Assembly (NCBI GenBank): GCA_046734415.1 | Contig: JBKPRD010000290.1 | Span: forward strand, 1 to 9,922 | Reading direction: 5' to 3' | Source: DATBLE01 sp046734415 | Lineage (GTDB): Bacteria > Actinomycetota > Thermoleophilia > Gaiellales > Gaiellaceae | Length of the DNA: 9,922 bases | In this document: piece after piece, positions 1-7,800 of the stretch | Layout: each line of letters begins with the position of its first letter | How positions within the stretch are numbered: position 1 is the first letter of the stretch | Program-made: the position numbers and the translations under genes | The notes under the pieces: model-generated | The model's database searches: none | Told to the model about the DNA's origin: nothing | Seen by the model: the letters and a program-made list of their open reading frames with translations, nothing else

Positions 1-1
1 C

Positions 2-442
2 GGCGTCGCGTTTGCCTCCGCGGCACTCGCGGATAACCCGCAGTTCAACAAGGGCCCGACCTACTCGCCCACGACCACTGCCCTGACCGCCACTGGCAAG
101 GCGACAGGGATGGGGAACTCGCCGACGCGGGCGTTCCTGACCGCTGAGTCGATCAGCGTCACTTTCCAGTGCCAGAACCACGGGCAGAACTTTGCCCCTG
201 GGCATCCTGCTGTCTCGAACGCGGTCACCGGCCCGGTCGAGGAGATCTCGCCGCACAACGGCCAGATCACCTTCAACGTCTCGCTGCCAGCGACGCCGCC
301 GGACGCGGCGGACGTGTGTCCGAGCAAGAAGTGGACTGTGGTCGTTTTCCATGTGGACTATCTCGGTGTCGTCCTGCACATCCAGCAGAACGGCGTCGAC
401 ATCCTCACCGACGAGGCCGGCGACTTCCACACCAGCCCGTAG
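2..442 (+). CDS. Small secreted protein of unknown function (5' end missing)
   Basis: The reading frame is open from the left edge, so the true start lies upstream. The first visible residues (GVAFASAALA followed by DNPQF) look like the end of a signal-peptide hydrophobic core with an A-L-A signal peptidase I site, implying export. The mature part is about 136 residues, rich in Thr, Pro and beta-type sequence, with two cysteines (in FQCQN and DVCPSKK) that could form a disulfide. The layout, with Cys, His and Pro around an N-G-x-I-T-F strand and a later C-P-S-x-x-W/L strand, recalls a family of small exported actinobacterial proteins of unknown role; this is a resemblance from memory, not a search. 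It is not necessary to start at the internal ATG at 110, because that would discard the signal peptide. A strong hairpin follows the stop. No function is proposed. Confidence 0.75.
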   Translation, partial: GVAFASAALADNPQFNKGPTYSPTTTALTATGKATGMGNSPTRAFLTAESISVTFQCQNHGQNFAPGHPAVSNAVTGPVEEISPHNGQITFNVSLPATPPDAADVCPSKKWTVVVFHVDYLGVVLHIQQNGVDILTDEAGDFHTSP

Positions 443-458
443 ACATCCAAAGCTCAAA

Positions 459-483
459 GGGGGCCGGGCATGACCCGGCCCCC
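459..483 (+). terminator. Hairpin terminator after the first secreted gene
   Basis: A perfect inverted repeat lies 16 bases after the TAG stop: GGGGGCCGGG (459-468), loop CATGA, CCCGGCCCCC (474-483). The 10-bp all-GC stem is very stable. No T-tract follows, as is common for actinobacterial terminators, so it could also act as an RNA-stabilising 3' structure. Confidence 0.7.
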
Positions 484-1115
484 ACCTCGGGTGGGCGGCA
501 CCTCTCGGTCGAGGGCGCGCTCGGCCGCGTCCTCGCCGTCGTCTTCGCGGCGATGCACGACGGCACCCGGGCGGATCGCACTTCGCGAGTCGGATCGCAG
601 CCGTGCTTTAGTGTTCAGCCAGGCGGCGGCGCGCTGGGGAACCAGTTGCGGCGCCCTCTGCCCTGAGAGGGGCGAGGGGCAGGCAGGCGCCGCGCCTCGA
701 CCCTAGGCCGGAGCCGGCGGAGGCGCCTAGTTCGTTTGGGCCAACTTTGGCCGGTGTACCAGGGGTGATTCGAACGTGTGTGATCCCGACGGCTCAGATA
801 CGAGTAGGCCGCTCGAGCTCGGCCGCGTTGTCCTCACGACCGCCTGCGTCAGCGGCAAGAGGTCGTGATGGAGGCCGCTACCGGCGCGAGAAGGCCGCGT
901 TTCCCCGACTCTCCCACGCCTTACTCACCAAGGGCTCACCAATCTGAGCCGACCTCGAACTGAAGCAGGAGGTGACAAGCTGTCGCAGTTCCCGCAAAGG
1001 GCGACGGTTTGGAAGGGCCTTATGGCGCGTTCTTTTGACGCGTCCCGAGCCTTCGGTTCCCGCCGTTCTGCCGGCCACGACACACCGAGCACGCGCTCTC
1101 GTCGAAGCTCGTGGC
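484..1115. other. Intergenic stretch without a supported gene
   Basis: About 630 bases separate the first terminator from the stop codon of the next (minus-strand) gene. Short open frames exist on both strands, but none combines a ribosome binding site, recognisable protein sequence and non-random residue composition. On the minus strand a tRNA T-loop-like string occurs at 769-777, but its flanks do not pair. An imperfect hairpin just past the minus-strand stop (GAGC plus C at 1086-1090 with GCTCG at 1107-1111, 16-base loop) could be a weak terminator for the gene ending at 1116. Nothing else was recognised. Confidence 0.5.
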
Positions 1116-2906
1116 TCACGGACTCAGCGTCGGCACTGGGGCGGCGTTCGACGCCGTGCCGACGTTCCCCGACGTGTCGACTGCGCGGACGACGTAGACG
1201 GAGCCGGGTGGGGGCGCTGTGTCCTGGAAGGACGGGCGGACGAGCAGGACGGTCGTGAGCGGCGCCCACGGACCTTCGGGCGAGTTCGCGCGGTAGACGG
1301 CGTAGCCGGCGAGGTCGACTTCGCGGCTCGGCTGCCAGGTGAGGGTGACGCCGGTGTTCGCCGCCGTCGCGACCAGTCCCGTCGATGCGGCGGGAGCCGC
1401 TTCGTCGGCGAGCAGGAACGGCAGCTTCCGCGCGAGTGGCGGCGCGACGAAGTCGCGGGCGTCGCTCTGTGGGAACCAGCCCCAGCCGGGTAGGTCGTCG
1501 TGCAGGCAGGTCGCACCGGCGAGGACGGCGGTCGCGCGATCGGCGAGCGCCTCGAGCGGCGTCTGCGTCAAGGCGGTAGCCCTCAGCACGGCCGCGTAGA
1601 GGCGCCGGCGCAGATCGTCGCGGATGATCGCGCGGGCGATCGCGACCGTCGCCCTCTTCGTTGCGAGCGTGCGCTCGAATGCGGCCCGCTTGCCTCCGAA
1701 CCGACTGTCGATCACGCGTTGCTCGCCCGCGACCACTGCGCGCTCGTCCACCTTCACGCCTGCGAGCAGCCTGCGCGCGAAAAGCGCGTCGAGCGCAACC
1801 CGGCGGTCGTTCGTGAAGCGGGTGAGAACGTCGATCTGACTGGCCAGGATCGGCCCGCCGGCGAAGGTGCAGAACTGCCCCGGCCGCAGGACGATCTGCC
1901 CCTCGGTCAGCGACGCCTTAAACGCGAGCCCGGCCGCGGCCGGGCCGTCGCAGAGAGCCGTGTCGCGCGCCCAGAGATACACGCAGGCGGCGGCAGCCTT
2001 GTCAGCGTCGACACTCTCGGGACCGAACGTGCCCCACCCCCAGGAGATGACGGTGAAGAGGCCGCCGTCCTGCGCGACCTGCTGAGCCGCCAGTGCATTC
2101 CACTTCACGAACCGCAGCCACTGCTCGCGCGGCTGCAGTCCCTGCCGGCCACCGATCCCCGGCGTGGGTGCGGAGTGGAAGCCGAGCACGAGCCCGAGCT
2201 GGCTGTCCGGGATGCCGATCTGCTCGAAGAGCTCCAGAGATGTGCGCATCCCGAGCCGCATCCGCCGGTTGCCCGCGACCGCGCCCATCCGAGTGATCCG
2301 CGGCGCATCGTAATAGGCCTCGTAGGCGAGCCCGCCCGTCTGCGCCGCTTGGCGCCACCACTCGGCCGCGTCGCCGGCGACGCTCGGCGCCCCGTGTACG
2401 AGCAGCACCGGCCGGGCTCCGCCGGCGGCGAGCCGTTGCATCAGCGTCAGCACATTGGCGCGGTACTGCGTGACGTTCGCGCTCCACGGCGTCACTACAG
2501 CTGCGCCGAGCAGTTCGTTGAGGATGATCCACGGCGTTGCGCACGCGGTCTGCGTCTGCGCCCGCTTCAGCAGCGCGTCGGCGGCCGTGGGGATCGACGC
2601 CGCGTCGGCCGGGTCGGCCGGCTCGCCGACCAACGTCGGCAGCGTCCGCACGAAAAGGACCGTCGCCGCCCCGCCCGCCCGGAACGCGGCCGGGACGACC
2701 GGGCCGCTTGTCGCGACGACAACGCCCGGGCGCGTGAAGACCGCACGGACGTCTTGGGTCAACGATGGCTCGCCGTAGTCGATCCAAACGGGCGCGGTCT
2801 CCGGCAGCCCGCAGTTGGCGAGCGGCGCTGCCTGCGACCGCGCTCCAAACGAGGCCGAGACGACCAACGCAAGCACTGCAGCCGCAGCGACGAGGCGTCC
2901 TGCCAT
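1116..2906 (-). CDS. Secreted multidomain protein with C-terminal fibronectin type III-like domain
   Basis: 596 aa. Start ATG at 2906 has a strong Shine-Dalgarno AAGGAG (2912-2917) five bases upstream. Residues 1-28 form a signal peptide (MAGR, then an Ala/Val/Leu core, probable cleavage near S-Q-A/A-P). Residues about 35-320 form an alpha/beta region with an I-L-N-E string (128-131), an L-L-V-H-G string (168-172), an F-H-S string (243-245) and W-G-W-G-T-F (289-294). These placements loosely recall TIM-barrel glycosidases with an N-E acid/base, but I cannot assign a family. Residues about 365-460 are basic and helical and resemble SurA/PPIase N-domains (F-G-G-K-R-A-A-F, then helix, then D-D-L-R-R-R-L). 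Residues about 507-590 are FnIII-like: V-T-L-T-W-Q-P, D-L-A-G-Y-A-V-Y-R, Y-V-V-R-A-V-D. It is a single gene transcribed away from the 3299 gene. Likely extracellular carbohydrate or envelope role, inferred only from export and the FnIII module. Confidence 0.8.
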   Translation of the reverse strand: MAGRLVAAAAVLALVVSASFGARSQAAPLANCGLPETAPVWIDYGEPSLTQDVRAVFTRPGVVVATSGPVVPAAFRAGGAATVLFVRTLPTLVGEPADPADAASIPTAADALLKRAQTQTACATPWIILNELLGAAVVTPWSANVTQYRANVLTLMQRLAAGGARPVLLVHGAPSVAGDAAEWWRQAAQTGGLAYEAYYDAPRITRMGAVAGNRRMRLGMRTSLELFEQIGIPDSQLGLVLGFHSAPTPGIGGRQGLQPREQWLRFVKWNALAAQQVAQDGGLFTVISWGWGTFGPESVDADKAAAACVYLWARDTALCDGPAAAGLAFKASLTEGQIVLRPGQFCTFAGGPILASQIDVLTRFTNDRRVALDALFARRLLAGVKVDERAVVAGEQRVIDSRFGGKRAAFERTLATKRATVAIARAIIRDDLRRRLYAAVLRATALTQTPLEALADRATAVLAGATCLHDDLPGWGWFPQSDARDFVAPPLARKLPFLLADEAAPAASTGLVATAANTGVTLTWQPSREVDLAGYAVYRANSPEGPWAPLTTVLLVRPSFQDTAPPPGSVYVVRAVDTSGNVGTASNAAPVPTLSP

Positions 2907-2911
2907 CGGCG

Positions 2912-2917
2912 CTCCTT
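2912..2917 (-). promoter_or_regulatory. Ribosome binding site of the FnIII-domain gene
   Basis: Read on the minus strand this is AAGGAG, five bases before the ATG at 2906. It is the strongest Shine-Dalgarno match in the window and fixes the start of the gene. Confidence 0.75.
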
Positions 2918-3199
2918 CGACACACCTACTGTCGCACCCGCGCCACCCGAGCGCAAGGAGTCAATTCGCGCCAAGCGCCCTCGCCGGGGCGAGCTGATCC
3001 GTCCGTGGTAACGCATCGAGCTGCCAAGGAGCGCATGAACCCACGTCGGGTGCTCGAACGCGCGAGCGGTCGGCGCCTGTTTGCAGGCTCGGCCGATGCT
3101 GCGTCCGGGCAGGCGGGGTTCGGCGTGGCAGCGCGAGCCGGGGACGTGGCCTGCGGCGGGAAGATCGCTGCGCCGATCACCGTCTTGTCTTACGGAAAG

Positions 3200-3228
3200 C
3201 TGGCAAAAACGTCTACATGGAGTAGTAT
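3200..3228 (+). promoter_or_regulatory. Candidate sigma70-type promoter for the 514-aa secreted protein
   Basis: CTGGCA (3200-3205) and TAGTAT (3223-3228) each match four of six consensus positions and are separated by 17 bases, in the most AT-rich part of the region. A short inverted repeat CTAC-ATGGA-GTAG (3213-3225) overlaps the -10 and could be an operator half-structure or chance. The 5' leader would be about 60 bases. Inference only. Confidence 0.3.
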
Positions 3229-3284
3229 CCGTCGGTCCAATACTGGGACTAGCTGATCTTGTTGGCGAAGTCGACTGCGGCCTG

Positions 3285-3291
3285 AAGGGAG
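3285..3291 (+). promoter_or_regulatory. Ribosome binding site supporting a TTG start
   Basis: AAGGGAG lies seven bases before TTG at 3299-3301. No ATG or GTG occurs in frame between the upstream stop (TGA at 3254-3256) and this point, and the next in-frame ATG (residue 48) lies beyond the signal peptide, so the site decides for the TTG start. Confidence 0.6.
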
Positions 3292-3298
3292 AGGGGAT

Positions 3299-4843
3299 TT
3301 GACACAGCACCTAGGCACCGGCTATCGGAAGCATCGAAAGGGGGCCTGGGGCTTCACGCTCGCCTTGGCCTTCATCCTCGCCGCCGTCGTCATCCCGCTT
3401 GCCAGCGGGAGTACGAGCGGCGGTCGCCCCGCGACATACATGTTCGCGGGCAACGCAGGTGCGTGTGCGGGACAAGGGTCGCTGACGTTCGACGTCACAT
3501 TGACGAACACCTCGAAGACGCAGAGCCTCGGCTCGGCTGACCTCTATGCGCCGGCGAACATCACGGTCACCGCCGCCTCGATCGTGTCCGGTGGTGGATC
3601 GACAGCGAGCATCGCCCGTACGACGTACCCGAATCCTGTCACCCCGGACACCAACGATCCGACTTCCACGGGGCGCTCCCTGATCTCGCTCCGGAACCTC
3701 CAAGTCCCGGGCGGCCAGACGCCGTCCGCGGCGGTGATCGTGCACGTCACAGCGAACGTCGGGGCACCGGGTAAGAAGTACTGGTACTCACTGGTCAAGC
3801 AGGCGAACGACTTCAACCCCGGCGACCTCGATCTCTCGAACACGCTCAGCATCCAGGGCAGCAATCCGTACGTCGACATCGAGACCTGCACGCTCGCGTT
3901 TACCCAGCAGCCTCCGAACCCGTGGCAGAAGGCGACGAAGGCGTCTCCGGCGGTCGCAGTGGCACTGAAGGCGGGAAGTACTCCAGTTCCGTCGAGCGGG
4001 CTGAACCCTTCGCTCGCGGTGCTTGCTGGTAGTGCGGGAACGACAGGCAACTTCGATTTCGGCACTGCAAGTTACGACTCGAACAGCTTCACCTGGACGT
4101 GGCCGGACGCGATGCCGAACGCGACTGCGCCGAGCGGTGCGTACAACCTCGTCGCATCGGGATCGGGGGTTTCCTCTGCCACCTCCGATTCGGACTCCAA
4201 CACCGCCGGCAACCAGCCGTTCCAGGTTGCCGACAGCGTCTGCCCCGCCGGTCAGAAATGTCCTCCCGCGGAATCGAACCTCGATCCCAATGCGCAGGGA
4301 ACGGTGGCACTCGGCATCAACAACACGCTTCCCGGACCCGTCACGATCGACTTCGGCCCGGCTGGGGTCGCCGATCCGCTGTGCTCGCCCTGGAATCGCG
4401 CCTTCTACACGGATGCCTCCGGGACGACCGTCTACTTCCCGAGCGTCACCCTGAACTACAGCTGGGGAACGAAGATGCTGCAGGTCACGTATCTCGTCCG
4501 GAACTCGGAATGGGTGCTCACGAACGTGTCACGTGGTAACCAGGACATGGAGTTCTGCGTCAACGCCAGGCATCAGGTCGATACCTACAAGAACGGCGAT
4601 CCGCAGACAAACCCGTTGGCCGTACCTTTCACCGGGAAGTACGGGCCTGCGAAGTGGAACCCCACCGACCAGTACTTCCACGGCGTGATCTACACGGTCG
4701 CGAACCCGAGCAAGGTCACGGCCGACCCGGCGGTGTGTGGCCGCGGGACGGTGGATCTTCCCACCGGCCTCAACGGGGCAACGGAGCAGTGGCGGTCGTG
4801 GACGGTCTGCATCCCGTACGACTGGGATTGGAATTTCAAATAG
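3299..4843 (+). CDS. Secreted modular protein with Ig-like segment, function unknown
   Basis: 514 aa from a TTG start. Residues 1-40 are a signal peptide: basic K-H-R-K (11-14), a hydrophobic core (about 19-35), then L-A-S-G-S-T. Residues about 45-195 form a beta-rich domain (S-L-T-F-D-V-T-L-T-N, later A-A-V-I-V-H-V-T-A-N-V) like conserved-repeat or adhesin-type Ig folds. Residues about 198-312 open with T-L-A-F-T-Q-Q-P and contain P-A-V-A-V-A-L, the pattern seen at the start of some bacterial Ig-like repeats, then a Ser/Thr/Asp-rich linker (288-305). The C-terminal part (312-514) has six cysteines (C315, C321, C362, C420, C480, C504) and many aromatic residues, ending W-D-W-N-F-K; I do not recognise it. 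No membrane anchor or LPXTG signal is present, so the protein is likely released or held non-covalently. A terminator hairpin follows directly. Binding or structural role is inference. Confidence 0.82.
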   Translation: MTQHLGTGYRKHRKGAWGFTLALAFILAAVVIPLASGSTSGGRPATYMFAGNAGACAGQGSLTFDVTLTNTSKTQSLGSADLYAPANITVTAASIVSGGGSTASIARTTYPNPVTPDTNDPTSTGRSLISLRNLQVPGGQTPSAAVIVHVTANVGAPGKKYWYSLVKQANDFNPGDLDLSNTLSIQGSNPYVDIETCTLAFTQQPPNPWQKATKASPAVAVALKAGSTPVPSSGLNPSLAVLAGSAGTTGNFDFGTASYDSNSFTWTWPDAMPNATAPSGAYNLVASGSGVSSATSDSDSNTAGNQPFQVADSVCPAGQKCPPAESNLDPNAQGTVALGINNTLPGPVTIDFGPAGVADPLCSPWNRAFYTDASGTTVYFPSVTLNYSWGTKMLQVTYLVRNSEWVLTNVSRGNQDMEFCVNARHQVDTYKNGDPQTNPLAVPFTGKYGPAKWNPTDQYFHGVIYTVANPSKVTADPAVCGRGTVDLPTGLNGATEQWRSWTVCIPYDWDWNFK

Positions 4844-4859
4844 GTCGACCTTGTGCGAC

Positions 4860-4889
4860 GACGAGGAGCGCCTGACGGCGCTCCTCGTC
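4860..4889. terminator. Perfect 13-bp hairpin, shared by two converging genes
   Basis: GACGAGGAGCGCC (4860-4872), loop TGAC (4873-4876), GGCGCTCCTCGTC (4877-4889). It starts 16 bases after the TAG of the plus-strand secreted gene. Its right arm covers two bases of the TGA stop (4888-4890) of the minus-strand cyclase gene, so the same stem can end transcription from both sides. T-tracts are weak in both directions. Confidence 0.75.
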
Positions 4890-7800
4890 ATTCCTGGCGA
4901 ACGTCGGGAATTGCCACCACGCCGAGACCTTCGAGTATGGCGTCCCTGCGTGTCGCATAGTCCTGATCGCCGCGGCCCGTGAGCTCAGCGAGACGGTCGA
5001 GCGCATCGAACGTGAGACCGACCTCGTAGTCCGGGCTCTTGAAACCCGCATCCGGCGCTCCCGAGCGAGCGACGGCGAGGCTGTCCTCGAACCCTTCTCG
5101 TGCCTCGTCGAGGCGTCCACTCTCCATCAGCGCCAGGCCCCGCACCCTCTGCAGCGCCGCGACGAGCATCGGGTCCCGACTGCGATCTACCTCAGAGACG
5201 GCCGCAGTCGCATGCGCCAGGGCGCTTTCGGCATCTCCGTGCAGAAGGAGGCACTGAGCGATGCGAAGCTCCGCCTCGAGCTCCTCGCTTCTTCGGTCTC
5301 CGGCCTCGCGAAAGGCATCTCTCGACTCTTCGAGGAGCGGCAATGCCTCGTCGAAGCGGCCTTGCTGGGCGACCGCGTACCCGAGAAGACGCGTAGCCTC
5401 GGCGGCGATCGTGCCGGCTTCCGCGCCAGGAGCCTTCCATACCCGAAGTGCCTCGCGAGCTCTCGACTCAGCCTCCTCGGCACGCCCCTGGTCGGCGAGC
5501 ATCTCGCCGATGTTGAGGTCGCTCATCGCCGCCGAGTAGCTGTCGCCGATCTCCTCGTCGAGGTCGCGAGAGCGCTTCTCGAGCCGAATACTCTCCTCCC
5601 AGCGGCCCGCGAGGTAGGCACGCGCGGCCAGCACGTTGACGGTCGCGGAGACGCCTCTGAGATTCCCGGCCCGCTCGAAGTACTCCAACGCGCGCTCGGC
5701 GTACGGCTCGTCGCTCTCGCGGCCGAGCCCGACGTTCGCGAGGTCGAGGACGAAGTACGCGCGGCCGATCGAGACGTCTGCGGTACCGCCTGACGCATCG
5801 GCCTCGGAGATCGCACGCTGCGCCCACTCGAGAGCGTCTTCATACCGCTGTTGATAGGCCCTCGTTCGCCCGTACCACGCACACAGCTCCGCCCTGATTG
5901 CCGCGGCGATCGCCCCCTCGAGCCCTTCGAGGAGTTCGAGCCCGCGCGTCAGATACCGCAGGGCCTGCGGGTACCGCTTCTGCCGGAGTGGGACGTCCAT
6001 CTGCTTGATGACCAGCCTCGCTTCCGAATACGGGTCATCGGGGTCGACGTGCTCCTGCGCGATACGGTAGGCCGCGGTGGCGGCTTCGTAGCGCCCGAGC
6101 AAGAAGCGCGCATGGCCAAGGGCGCTCGCGACCTCGTAGATCTCCCGGGAGGGAACGTCGAAATGATGTGCAGCCTCGAGGGCCCGCTCGAAGAAGGTCG
6201 CCGCGTCGGCATGCGCGTACACGGCCTCGGCCTGCTCTCCGCCCATCCGCGAGTACTTCCACGCCAGGAGCCAGCGGCCGGCGTTGAAGTAGTGCAACGA
6301 GAGGAGCTCCGCCACCTCCTCGGGACGATCTCCCTGGCTTCCCTCGATGACCTCGGCAACGCGCCCGTGCAGTTCTCGCCGTCTCTTGTAGGAGAGCCCT
6401 TCGTAGGCAGCGTCGCGAATGAGCGCATGCCGGAAGCGGAAAGCGCCGGCGACGGCGGGGTCGCGCTCGACGAACTCGCCCAGTCGGTCCCACGCCTCGG
6501 AACCGGCGGCTACGACAGAGTCACCCTCGAGTACGTCCTGGATGAGCGTGCCGGAAAACGACACGCCAAGCACGGATGCCCACCGAAGTAGTGCACGATC
6601 GCCCGGCGCGAGCTGGTCAATGCGCGTCGCGACGAGCGCTTCGACCGTCTCGGGGAGCTCCTTCGCCTCTTCGCTCGTCTCACCCACGCTCGCCAGCCGC
6701 TGCAGGAAGAGCGGGTTGCCCGCGCCGCGTTCCATCAGGGCGGCAAGCTCTTCATCGGTCAGCCGACGGTCGCCCGCAGCTGCCAGTGCCAGCTTCCTCG
6801 CGTCTTCGGCCGGAAGTGGCTCGAGCCGCAGCGTCAGCGCCGGGAGCGGCGGCGTGCCTTCGGCGGCGGCGAAGCCGCCTTCGATCGGCCGTCGCGTGGT
6901 GCAGGCCAGCCACGGCCGCGTCGGGAGCTGGGTCCCGAGGTAGCGCAGGAGCTCGGACGAGGCATCGTCCATCCAGTGCACGTCGTCGAAGACGAGGAGC
7001 GTCGGCGAGTCGAGGAGCTGGCCGAGGAGCGCGCCCATCACCCCGTGGAGGCGAGCGCGCCAGAACGCCGGGTCGAGGTTCTCGACCTCGGTCGTCGTCT
7101 CCACCTCGATGTCGAGCGGAGCGGCGAGAAGAGGTGTCCAGGGAACGAGGTCTTCGTCCACCACAGCCAGGCGCTTTTCGAGTGTCACTCGGTTGCGCGC
7201 GCCTCCGCCGTTCAGCTCGACGTCGAGGAGCGAGCGGAGAAAGGGGCGAAACGGGTAGTAGGGCGTCGACGCCTCGTATTCCTCGCACCGCAGGGAGATC
7301 TGCCGCATGTCGACGCAGTTCTCGCGCAGCTCCTGGGCGAGCCGCGACTTCCCGATCCCCGGTTCGCCGACGAGCTCCACGAGCGTTCCGAAGCCCATCC
7401 GCACCGGTGCGACGGAGGCTGACAAGACGGCGCGCTCCCGCTCGCGGTCCACGAATGGAAGCGCCTCCGTGACCTCGTCCGCTGCTTCCGGTCGTTCCGC
7501 TTCCCGCGTGAGCTCGCCGAGTACTACGGCCTGGACCGGCTCGCTTTTTCCCTTCACGGAGAACGGCTCGAGCTCCGTCGACGCGAAGCTCGCACCACCT
7601 CGAGCGAAGGCACTCGCCGAGACCCAGACCTCGTCCTCGCCTGCGCGGGCCATCAGCCGAGCAGCAAGCGCAGCCGTGTCGCCAAGGACTGTGTAGGTCC
7701 TGCGGAAGGGCGCGCCGACCTGGCCGGTGAAGACGCGGCCCTCGCTGACGCCGATGTGGACGGGGAGCGGCACGCCCGCGTGAACGACCGCACGCACCGT

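Larger units (their letters stand above)
2918..3298. other. Divergent intergenic region between two secreted-protein genes
   Basis: Roughly 380 bases separate two divergently transcribed genes and must hold both promoters. On the minus strand a good -35-like TTGACT lies at 2959-2964, but no matching -10 is found at the usual spacing, so I do not call a promoter there. On the plus strand a candidate promoter is listed separately. AT-richer sequence at 3180-3260 stands out from the GC-rich surroundings, as expected for a promoter. No coding frame here is convincing. Confidence 0.5.

Noticed and set aside
646..680. CTGAGA string suggesting a TPP riboswitch
   Set aside because: None of the other conserved TPP riboswitch segments is present and no thiamine gene is nearby.
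757..790. tRNA-like T-loop (GTTCGAATC on the minus strand) followed by an acceptor-like string
   Set aside because: Only one base pair of the T-stem forms and no D-arm or anticodon arm can be folded. It could be a tRNA-derived remnant or attachment site, but there is no element boundary or second copy to support that.
731..868. Short plus-strand frame containing D-S-N-V-C-D-P-D-G
   Set aside because: 45 codons without a good start or ribosome binding site, and no recognisable family.
1500..3011. Long plus-strand open frame (about 500 codons) opposite the FnIII-domain gene
   Set aside because: Arg/Pro/Ala-rich with no domain, no ribosome binding site and no signal; it mirrors the codon structure of a well-supported minus-strand gene, as is usual at this GC content.
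3194..3215. GGAAAG...CGTCTA as an ECF-sigma promoter
   Set aside because: The spacer is only 10 bases, far shorter than the 16-17 expected for that promoter class.
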